Positions 1-5,430 of a stretch of 5,430 nucleotides of DNA are shown here, piece after piece. A program made the translations under genes and the position numbers. This stretch comes from Porticoccaceae bacterium (GTDB lineage Bacteria; Pseudomonadota; Gammaproteobacteria; Pseudomonadales; Porticoccaceae). The stretch lies in NCBI GenBank assembly GCA_002591625.1, contig PCDB01000040.1, positions 28,928 to 34,357 on the forward strand, given 5' to 3'. How positions within the stretch are numbered: position 1 is the first letter of the stretch; each line of letters begins with the position of its first letter. The notes under the pieces are model-generated. The model was not told where the DNA came from and did not search any database. It was given only the letters and a program-made list of their open reading frames with translations.

Positions 1-1010
1 TGAACCCATGCAGATCCGTTCCAGTCATATACAAATGCGCCTCCCGAAACCGGCCCGTTACCATCATTTCCAGGTGCGCTCACCGAAAGGCTGTTGCCAT
101 CGCCGCTTAGGCTCATAGTAATTCCAAACACATCGCCCGGCCTTTCACCGATAAGATCGTTCCCACGCTGCACCCAGGTTGAGCCGTCCCAATCGAACAC
201 TCTAACCCGCCCCGGATTTGCGGCACTGTTGAGGTCGAACAAATAGGAACCGATTGCGAGGGTGTTGCCGTCATCACTGAGCGCAGTCAATCCAGCCCGT
301 TCTTCAACCCCGTCACCATCGATATCCAAACCTCTCTTAACCCAAGCATTTCCATTCCAGTCGAACACCCTCACATTTCCGGAGTTTTGCGCACTTGCAT
401 CATTTCGGAGCCCCCCAACCGCCAGCGTGTTCCCATCGGCACTGAGTCGGACTGTCGTGGACTCCTCTCCGGCTGTCTCAGCATCAATGTCCGCTCCTCT
501 TTTGATCCAGGCAGTTCCATTCCAGTCGAACACACGGGCACTCGCTGTTTCGGTTCCATCATCATTCTCTGTCTCAAATGCACCAATTGCCAATGTGTTA
601 CCATCTGCGCTGAGTGCGACACTTGCTCCTAACCCATCACCAGCCTCGTCACCAGAAATAGCACCCCCTCTCTGCACCCAGGCTGAACCATTCCACTCAA
701 AGACTTTGGTTTGGCCGGCATTTTTTCCCGCACTGTCATCAAGGCTTTCGCCTACCGCAAGGATGTTTCCATCATCACTTACGGCCACCAAAACACTAAC
801 AAAATTATTTTCTGAGTTAGCATATGCTGAAATATCTTGGCCTCTCTGCACCCAATTCGTTCCATCCCAGTCAAAGGCACGAACCTTACCTGCAGCGTCG
901 GTGCCTGCGGGAGCTGCGACCACAAGAGTATCACCGCCACCACTGAGCATACCCAGACCGGCCCGCTCGCCCGCCTCCTTTCCATCTATATCGCCACCCA
1001 TCTGGGTCCA
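1..1010 (-). repeat. Array of FG-GAP/integrin-alpha-like propeller repeats inside the flagellin
   Basis: Six full units and the start of a seventh, each beginning at a conserved Trp. Units by residue: 246-297 (1010-855), 298-355 (854-681), 356-412 (680-510), 413-467 (509-345), 468-523 (344-177), 524-579 (176-9), and a seventh from W580. Lengths are 52, 58, 57, 55, 56 and 56. The shared pattern is W-V-Q/K-R-G, D-I-D/S-G, E-x-A/P-G-D/E, then L-S-x-D-G-N-T-L-A-I/V-G, a variable Asp/Asn/Gly loop, and V-R-V-F-D-W-N/D-G-S/T/N-A before the next Trp. Unit 2 is the most diverged and Asn/Ser-rich. Unit 6 keeps the FG and AP elements best. Asp-rich loops such as DIDGDG in unit 5 resemble calcium-binding turns. 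The pattern matches FG-GAP_2-type propeller repeats; whether the fold closes with seven blades cannot be seen here. Confidence 0.88.
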
Positions 1011-1745
1011 AGCCCGAAATGGATCGCTGACGGTGGTAACACGAGTCACGTCAATCGTTGAACTCAATGGCTCAGCCACGGGGGGTACGGAGTTATGGCT
1101 AATGTAGCTTGAACCACCCGTATCACCCGGCACGCTGGATGCATGCGATAAAAAGGTTCTTGCTGTTATGGTGCTTAATGGCGGCGACATAGCATGAGAG
1201 CCATAGCCGTCACCTGATTTTCCTGCGTTGAGGTCGCCCAACTCCATCGTTGATAGCGTACCTAACTCTACCGAAATTTTTTGGCCAGCTTCAGCGCCAA
1301 TCTGAAAATTCAAATTTCCGGTATGGCCGGAACCATCAAACAGAGATCGCCCGTTCCACTCCGTATTTAATGCGATACGATCGATCTCCGACTTGAGAGC
1401 CTGGTATTCTAGATCGAGTGCTGCCCTGTCTGAGGTCGTATTGGTGTCTGATATAGCTTGAATAGAAAGTTCTCGCATCCGCTGCAACATATCCGTCATC
1501 GCGACCATAGCTCCTTCAGCAGTCTGAAGCATTGACATTGCATCTTGAGCGTTCCTAACTGCCTGATTGAGGCCATTAATTTGAGCAGACATTCTTGAAG
1601 AAATCGCAAGACCAGCGGCATCGTCGGCGGCCGAATTGATTCTCAACCCCGTTGAAAGTCGCTCCATTGCCTGGTTCATTGCCCGATCATTCTTTGCAAG
1701 GGCATTCGCCGCAATGGTGGCGTTAATGTTAGTATTTATTTTCAC
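1..1745 (-). CDS. Flagellin with FG-GAP-like beta-propeller repeats in place of the variable domain (3' end beyond left edge)
   Basis: Subunit of the flagellar filament, expected to be exported through the flagellar type III system and assembled outside the cell. I translated this strand by hand: 581 codons stay open from GTG at 1745 to the left edge. Residues 1-165 are a typical flagellin D0/D1 head: KINTNINA at 2-9, RLSTGLRINSAADDAAGLAIS at 29-49, LQRMRELSIQA at 87-97 (the segment bound by TLR5 in enteric flagellins), and NTEWNGRSLFDG at 127-138. Residues 166-245 are a Ser/Pro/Gly-rich linker. From W246 a tandem array of FG-GAP/integrin-alpha-like repeats begins and continues past the edge. 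The GTG start is forced: an in-frame TGA lies at 1760-1758, no ATG comes between, and the first ATG (M23) would remove the conserved INTN. The ribosome site is weak: GAG lies 3 bases before the GTG, and a better AGAGAGAGGA sits about 20 bases upstream. The flagellin call is firm; the role of the repeats is inference. Confidence 0.9.
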   Translation of the reverse strand, partial: MKINTNINATIAANALAKNDRAMNQAMERLSTGLRINSAADDAAGLAISSRMSAQINGLNQAVRNAQDAMSMLQTAEGAMVAMTDMLQRMRELSIQAISDTNTTSDRAALDLEYQALKSEIDRIALNTEWNGRSLFDGSGHTGNLNFQIGAEAGQKISVELGTLSTMELGDLNAGKSGDGYGSHAMSPPLSTITARTFLSHASSVPGDTGGSSYISHNSVPPVAEPLSSTIDVTRVTTVSDPFRAWTQMGGDIDGKEAGERAGLGMLSGGGDTLVVAAPAGTDAAGKVRAFDWDGTNWVQRGQDISAYANSENNFVSVLVAVSDDGNILAVGESLDDSAGKNAGQTKVFEWNGSAWVQRGGAISGDEAGDGLGASVALSADGNTLAIGAFETENDDGTETASARVFDWNGTAWIKRGADIDAETAGEESTTVRLSADGNTLAVGGLRNDASAQNSGNVRVFDWNGNAWVKRGLDIDGDGVEERAGLTALSDDGNTLAIGSYLFDLNSAANPGRVRVFDWDGSTWVQRGNDLIGERPGDVFGITMSLSGDGNSLSVSAPGNDGNGPVSGGAFVYDWNGSAWV

Positions 1746-1800
1746 CGTCTCAGGCTGTCAGTGAGTCCTCTCTCTATTCTTTTGCTGTCATGATTGTCTC

Positions 1801-1818
1801 AAGCAAAATACAGACCAA
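1801..1818 (-). promoter_or_regulatory. Candidate sigma-54 (RpoN) promoter of the flagellin gene
   Basis: On the minus strand the sequence is TTGGTCTGTATTTTGCTT. It has the invariant GG (1816-1815) and GC (1804-1803) separated by exactly 10 bases, with TTGCT at the -12 element as in the consensus. The -24 element is imperfect after GG (TCTG in place of CACG). Transcription would start near 1791, giving a leader of about 46 bases before the GTG. Many polar-flagellum genes, including some Vibrio flagellins, use sigma-54, so the assignment fits. I found no convincing sigma-28 site in the same gap. This is a motif match only. Confidence 0.45.
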
Positions 1819-1996
1819 AAATGTGGCCCATAAAAGAATAATAAATTCAATGGCTTAAGGAGACTCTAAAAGATTACTTGCAAATCAATCAGAAATAGAA
1901 AAATTTAGAGGCTTTACGTCAATTAAATGACAGCTAGAACTTGATTTCGAAGCCTTTGGCCTACAGGGTCGCAATGCCAACAAGTTTCTTATGAAA

Positions 1997-2024
1997 CCTG
2001 AAAATTGTTTGTACACTTCTCAGG
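1997..2024 (-). terminator. Weak terminator-like hairpin after the AI-2E exporter gene
   Basis: Starting 17 bases after the exporter stop codon, the minus strand reads CCTGAGAA, a 12-base loop, then TTTTCAGG. This gives an 8-bp stem with one G-T wobble. Only a short TTT follows, so it is a poor intrinsic terminator. A second small hairpin (GTTTC, ATAA, GAAAC) follows directly at 1997-1984. Either could slow or end transcription, or shield the 3' end of the mRNA. Its position supports separate transcription of the exporter and flagellin genes. Confidence 0.3.
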
Positions 2025-2041
2025 GCCTCTTTTCATAGATA

Positions 2042-3073
2042 TTAGAGCGAAGCGCTGTCCCCGTCTCCGAGCATCAAACCTAACCACTGGGTTTCTGTTT
2101 GACTCTCCAACGCTATTTTGACCATGATCGTAAGCGGTATTGATAATAGCATCCCTACAGGCCCGAGCACCCATCCCCATAGCAATAGAGATATGAAGAC
2201 GACTAACGGCGAAAGATTTAATCCACGACCCATCCAGCGAGGCTCAACTCCATTTCCCATGATAAGATTGACTGCTAGAAATCCTCCCAAGGTTAGCGCC
2301 GCAGACCCAACTCCGAGCTGAATGAGAGCCAGTAAAACAGCAGGCACGCAGGCGATCACCGATCCCACTGCAGGAATAAAGTTGAGAAGGAACGCTAATA
2401 GTCCCCAAAGCACGGCATAATCAACGCCAATAATGGAGAGCCAGACGAAGATGATCAGACCGGTAATAAAACTTATCGCTGTTTTAATCGCCATATAATC
2501 GTTGACACTTTTGGTGAAAGTCTTGAGCCACTCGCTTGATGATCCTGGACCTCGAGCCATGGCAAGTTTTTCACCAAAACCCATGTTCTCGGCTAAAATA
2601 AAAATCACTGTCAGCAAAATCATCATGCTGTTGGTCATCACGTTACCAAAAGACGACAAAATATTTGCGACTAACGCCATCAATTTGCTTGGGTCAAAGC
2701 TGTTCTTCCATTGTTCAGCACTTATGCCAATACCTCTCTCGCCAAGCATCTGCTGAATGCCAGCGCTCATCGACGCGAGCTTGTTTGAATACTCCGGTAA
2801 ATCCTTTTGAAAATTAACCATCGCCGATCCTATAACTGCGCCGAGTAGTAGGCCCACCGACATCATAAGGAGCACTACAATAAGAATCGATAAGCCAGTG
2901 GGCACGTTGCGCGATTTAAGCCATGCAACCATTGGAGATACTACCATCGCAATAAATACCGCAAGAATAAAGGGAACGATCAGCGCATTTGCCATCTTAA
3001 GGCCAGCAACAATGACGGTGAAAGCAGCAAAATTAATCAGCAGACCAGTAATGGGTGACACGTTTTGAGTCAT
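2042..3073 (-). CDS. tqsA: AI-2E family transporter, TqsA-like
   Basis: Integral inner-membrane protein of the AI-2E (PerM/YdgG) family. E. coli TqsA is linked to export of the quorum signal autoinducer-2; other family members do other jobs, including Na+/H+ exchange. The 343 residues match the E. coli length (about 344), and segments agree closely with my memory of TqsA: KTAISFITGL at 197-206, NFIPAVGSV at 231-239, and GNGVEPRWMGRGLNLSPLVV at 273-292, followed by WGWVLGPVGMLLSIPLTIMVKIALE. Hydrophobic segments lie near 9-28, 29-51, 60-88, 146-161, 196-216, 219-252, 256-272 and 287-318. The soluble stretch at about 89-140 is the usual extra-membrane loop. The start is supported by GGGAG 7 bases before the ATG. 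No clear promoter was found in the 186-base gap upstream. Family membership is near certain; AI-2 as the substrate is inferred from similarity. Confidence 0.93.
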   Translation of the reverse strand: MTQNVSPITGLLINFAAFTVIVAGLKMANALIVPFILAVFIAMVVSPMVAWLKSRNVPTGLSILIVVLLMMSVGLLLGAVIGSAMVNFQKDLPEYSNKLASMSAGIQQMLGERGIGISAEQWKNSFDPSKLMALVANILSSFGNVMTNSMMILLTVIFILAENMGFGEKLAMARGPGSSSEWLKTFTKSVNDYMAIKTAISFITGLIIFVWLSIIGVDYAVLWGLLAFLLNFIPAVGSVIACVPAVLLALIQLGVGSAALTLGGFLAVNLIMGNGVEPRWMGRGLNLSPLVVFISLLLWGWVLGPVGMLLSIPLTIMVKIALESQTETQWLGLMLGDGDSASL

Positions 3074-3259
3074 CGACTTGCTCCCAGATTATGGAATTTA
3101 ATGTTACTCACATGCCATTCTGAATCTTTGGCAATTGATGTGCAAGCCAGCCAAACAAACAACTAAAAGGCATCTAATGCCAAGTAAGCTCACAAAAAGA
3201 ACGTGACAAAGGGGGAATAACTACGTTGAATCAAAAAACGAGCGCCGTAAAATTTTCGG
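3074..3259. other. Intergenic gap upstream of the AI-2E exporter, with a short palindrome
   Basis: I see no gene in this gap. It holds the T tract of the acyltransferase terminator at its right end and the exporter ribosome site at its left end. In the middle, at 3181-3169, GGCAT-TAG-ATGCC forms a perfect 5-bp inverted repeat followed on the minus strand by TTTTAGTTGTTTG. It could be a second, small terminator or an operator-like site. A TTGTCA element near 3210 resembles a -35 box, but the hexamer 17 bases on (TACTTG) is a poor -10, so I do not call a promoter. Confidence 0.3.
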
Positions 3260-3260
3260 C
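3233..3260 (-). terminator. Probable intrinsic terminator of the prfC-acyltransferase unit
   Basis: Immediately at the acyltransferase stop codon, the minus strand reads GCCG, nine A/T bases, CGGC, then GCTCG and TTTTTT. The G+C stem is only 4 bp, partly extendable through the A/T loop, and the T6 tract (3238-3233) starts 5 bases after the stem. This is a modest terminator. Its place between two same-strand genes suggests the exporter has its own promoter. Confidence 0.45.
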
Positions 3261-3865
3261 TAGAATTGGTCGGGATACTTTCCTTGAAACTGGTTATAGT
3301 ATGCTCGAATTGCTGCCAAATCCGCTTCATTGTCTCCGGTGGGGTGAAAGAGTTCACCAAGAAACACCCGCTTAGTTGGGTACATCAAACCAACCATCAA
3401 AATGGGGCATTCCAAATTCATTGCGAGGCGCAAAAATCCGGTCTTCCATTTCTCAACTTTCTTCCTCGTGCCCTCCGGGGTAATGCCGATGACAATTCCC
3501 TCCTCTTCATTGGCTATCCGTTCCACATTCCTGACAATGACTTTAGGCTCTTTTCGATTTGTTGGAATCCCACCCAACCAGTGAAATAGCCACGAGATAT
3601 ACGGCTTAAATGCCGTGTGCTTCATTAGCCAGCGCATTTTTAGGTCAATTGTTAGAATAGATGCCATAGCCAAAACGAAATCCCAATTAGAGGTATGGGG
3701 AGCACCGATCAATATAAACCTTTTAACGTCGGGTATTTTACCCTCTATCCGCCAACCCAGAACCCTTAGGACAGCCAAACCAATCCAGCTAGAAATGAAT
3801 CCTCGATTTGCTCGAAGCTGCCGAGGCGTTTGATTCGGTGAAGTCATAAAAATCTTGTCTGACAT
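3260..3865 (-). CDS. PlsC-family acyltransferase (lysophospholipid/1-acylglycerol-phosphate acyltransferase-like)
   Basis: Probably transfers a fatty acyl group to a glycerol(phospho)lipid or related acceptor at the inner face of the membrane. All four motifs of the PlsC/LPLAT superfamily are visible: the catalytic H57-T-S-N-W-D62 (HX4D), the acceptor-site GGIPTNR at 98-104, TPEGTR at 129-134, and P154-I155 in a hydrophobic strand. At 201 residues it is shorter than E. coli PlsC (about 245) and belongs to the compact COG0204-type group whose acceptor is often unknown. A weak amphipathic stretch at about 22-37 may hold it to the membrane; there is no signal peptide. It starts 20 bases after the prfC stop, with AAGG 6 bases before its ATG, so the two are probably co-transcribed. 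The ATG at codon 7 is a less likely start because its upstream sequence (AAGATTTTT) is a poorer ribosome site. The superfamily is firm; the exact substrate is not. Confidence 0.9.
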   Translation of the reverse strand: MSDKIFMTSPNQTPRQLRANRGFISSWIGLAVLRVLGWRIEGKIPDVKRFILIGAPHTSNWDFVLAMASILTIDLKMRWLMKHTAFKPYISWLFHWLGGIPTNRKEPKVIVRNVERIANEEEGIVIGITPEGTRKKVEKWKTGFLRLAMNLECPILMVGLMYPTKRVFLGELFHPTGDNEADLAAIRAYYNQFQGKYPDQF

Positions 3866-3885
3866 ATTAGACCTTGCGAACCTCG
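3866..3885 (-). promoter_or_regulatory. Ribosome binding site of the acyltransferase in the 20-base prfC gap
   Basis: Between the prfC TAG and the acyltransferase ATG the minus strand contains AAGG with 6 bases of spacing. This fixes the start at 3865. It leaves little room for a separate promoter, although one inside the end of prfC cannot be excluded. Confidence 0.6.
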
Positions 3886-5430
3886 CTAATTTTCTCGGGT
3901 CGCAGAGAAATCGATATCGGGGTATCGCTCTTCGGCAAGCGACAAATTCGCTCTAGTTGGAGCAAGATAGGTCAGGTGACCACCACCATCAATTGCTAGG
4001 TTATCCCTCGCCTTATTGCGAAAACTCTCTAGGGACTTTCCATCGACGGTATTAGTCCATCGAGCTGAATACACTTCAACCGGCTCATAGATTGCATCCA
4101 CCCCATATTCAGCTTTCAATCGGTAAGCCACAACATCAAACTGCAGCTGCCCCACCGCCCCTACAATAATGTCGTTGTTTCGTAAGGGGAAAAATACCTG
4201 TGTACTGCCTTCTTCCGATAGTTGCCGTATTCCATTCTGAAGTTGCTTTATCCTCAGTGGATCTCTCAACCTAATAATCTTAAATAACTCAGGAGCAAAA
4301 TATGGAATGCCACTAAACTTGAGAGCTTCGCCCTCACTAAAAGTGTCCCCGATATGAATCGAACCATGATTATGTAGGCCAATGATATCCCCTGCATGAG
4401 CCTCATCTAGGGACACACGCTCTCCTGCTTTAAAACTGAAAGCCTCGGCAATCCTGATATCTTTTCCTGTGCGAACGTGTCTGATCCTCATGCCACGAGA
4501 ATATCTGCCCGAGCAAATGCGCAAGAATGCTATTCTATCACGGTGTCTAGGATCCATATTCGCCTGAATCTTGAAGACGAAGCCACTGAAAGATTGCTCA
4601 GACGGCGCCACAGAGCGCTCCTCCGACATTCGAGCTTGGGGCTCCGGCGCCCAGTTTATAAACCCATCCAGCAACTCCCTAACACCGAAGTTTCCGAGTG
4701 CTGAACCAAAAAACACCGGAGTTAAGGTGCCTGACATAAATTGGTCAACGGAGAATTCGTTTGTAGCTCCCCTGACAAGCTCGAGTTCCTCTAAAACATC
4801 TTGGGCAAATGGGCCCAGAACATCTTTGGCACGCGCAGATTCAAGCCCTTCTATTCGAACATCATCATCCAGAGTATGTCCCCGCCCCCTCCGAAATACG
4901 TGTATAGTATCAGTGTAAAGGTTGTACACACCCCGGAAATCTCTGCCCATACCAATAGGCCAGTTAATGGGCGCGGCTTTAATACCTAGAACCGCTTCAA
5001 TTTCATCTAACAACTCGATGGGATCTCGAATATCACGATCCATTTTATTGATGAAAGAAAAAATTGGTGTATCACGAAGGCGACAAACTTCCATCAGCTT
5101 TATGGTTCGTGCCTCAACACCTTTAGAGCCATCGATCACCATCAGCGAGGAATCTACCGCGGTCAGAGTGCGATAAGTGTCTTCAGAAAAATCTTCATGT
5201 CCTGGTGTGTCCAAAAGATTTATCACCCGATTGCCATACGGAAACTGCATTACCGACGACGTAACGGAAATTCCGCGTTCCTTCTCCATCTCCATCCAGT
5301 CTGACGTAGCATGCCGATCACTTTTTCGGCCTTTTACAGTTCCAGCCAGCTGAATGACATTTCCCAACAACAGCAATTTTTCGGTAATGGTGGTTTTACC
5401 GGCATCAGGGTGTGAGATAATGGCAAAGGT
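3886..5430 (-). CDS. prfC: Peptide chain release factor 3 (RF3), N-terminus cut by right edge
   Basis: Translational GTPase that removes RF1/RF2 from the ribosome after peptide release. The reading frame is open from the right edge to TAG at 3886: 514 visible residues, beginning [14 protein letters not shown], which in E. coli starts near residue 15. The full protein would be about 528 residues, as in E. coli (529). In visible numbering: G1/P-loop HPDAGKTT at 7-14; the RF3 signature [13 protein letters not shown] with G2 at about 43-55; G3 DTPGHEDF at 74-81; G4 NKMD at 128-131. The second domain starts near 283 ([16 protein letters not shown]), and the C-terminal domain carries [13 protein letters not shown] at 422-434. 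It ends [13 protein letters not shown], close to the E. coli end. No frame breaks or missing key residues are seen. The downstream acyltransferase probably shares its mRNA; the promoter is outside the window. Confidence 0.97.
   Translation of the reverse strand, partial: TFAIISHPDAGKTTITEKLLLLGNVIQLAGTVKGRKSDRHATSDWMEMEKERGISVTSSVMQFPYGNRVINLLDTPGHEDFSEDTYRTLTAVDSSLMVIDGSKGVEARTIKLMEVCRLRDTPIFSFINKMDRDIRDPIELLDEIEAVLGIKAAPINWPIGMGRDFRGVYNLYTDTIHVFRRGRGHTLDDDVRIEGLESARAKDVLGPFAQDVLEELELVRGATNEFSVDQFMSGTLTPVFFGSALGNFGVRELLDGFINWAPEPQARMSEERSVAPSEQSFSGFVFKIQANMDPRHRDRIAFLRICSGRYSRGMRIRHVRTGKDIRIAEAFSFKAGERVSLDEAHAGDIIGLHNHGSIHIGDTFSEGEALKFSGIPYFAPELFKIIRLRDPLRIKQLQNGIRQLSEEGSTQVFFPLRNNDIIVGAVGQLQFDVVAYRLKAEYGVDAIYEPVEVYSARWTNTVDGKSLESFRNKARDNLAIDGGGHLTYLAPTRANLSLAEERYPDIDFSATREN

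Noticed and set aside
262..1107. A 281-codon plus-strand open frame opposite the flagellin repeats
   Set aside because: It is a Ser/Pro/Ala-rich shadow of the repeats with no recognisable motif. The minus-strand frame is a clear flagellin, and the repeated antisense of its codons explains the lack of stops.
1166..1250. Possible frameshift or chimera between the flagellin head and the repeats
   Set aside because: The frame is continuous through the linker, without stops or an abrupt change in codon use, so nothing here shows an artefact, though reads across the join would settle it.
1885..1920. Sigma-28 flagellin promoter suggested by TAAAGCCT on the minus strand
   Set aside because: No GCCGATAA-like element lies at the needed distance; the spacing to the nearest GAT is far too long.
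1951..1963. Small hairpin AGGCC-AAA-GGCTT on the minus strand as a terminator
   Set aside because: It has only a 5-bp stem with a wobble pair, no T tract, and lies well past the likely 3' end of the exporter mRNA.
1989..2180. A 63-codon minus-strand open frame across the end of the exporter gene
   Set aside because: Most of it overlaps the real exporter frame, it has no ribosome site of note, and its composition is not protein-like.
5374..5376. TTG at 5376 as the start of prfC
   Set aside because: The frame continues upstream to the edge and encodes the essential P-loop HPDAGKTT, so the true start lies outside the window.

Overview
The window looks like chromosomal DNA of a flagellated gammaproteobacterium of moderate G+C, probably marine. 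The reasons are an RF3 and an AI-2E transporter that both read very much like the Escherichia coli proteins (PrfC and TqsA), a proteobacterial flagellin head, and repeats of a kind familiar from secreted proteins of marine bacteria. The genus cannot be told from this sequence. All four genes lie on the minus strand, so transcription runs from the right edge to the left edge, and the outer two genes are cut by the window.

In transcription order: (1) prfC (5430 to 3886), peptide chain release factor 3, lacks only about 14 N-terminal residues beyond the right edge. (2) Twenty bases downstream lies a small PlsC-family acyltransferase (3865 to 3260), probably co-transcribed with prfC and closed by a hairpin plus T6 tract at 3260 to 3233. 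(3) After a 186-base gap comes a tqsA-like AI-2E family exporter (3073 to 2042), followed by a weak terminator-like hairpin. (4) After a 297-base AT-rich gap carrying a good GG-N10-GC sigma-54 promoter match comes a flagellin gene that starts with GTG at 1745 and is still open at base 1.

The flagellin is the notable object. Residues 1 to about 165 are an ordinary flagellin D0/D1 segment. Where the variable D2/D3 region should be, the reading frame instead carries six complete and the start of a seventh FG-GAP/integrin-alpha-like beta-propeller repeat of 52 to 58 residues (residues 246 to 581 and onward). This predicts a filament subunit that displays a beta-propeller on the flagellar surface. 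The C-terminal half of the gene lies beyond the left edge, so the return to a flagellin C-terminal D1/D0 domain is a prediction. prfC and the acyltransferase are housekeeping genes, and nothing shows a functional link between them and the flagellin. The exporter next to the flagellin could be a meaningful or a chance neighbour.
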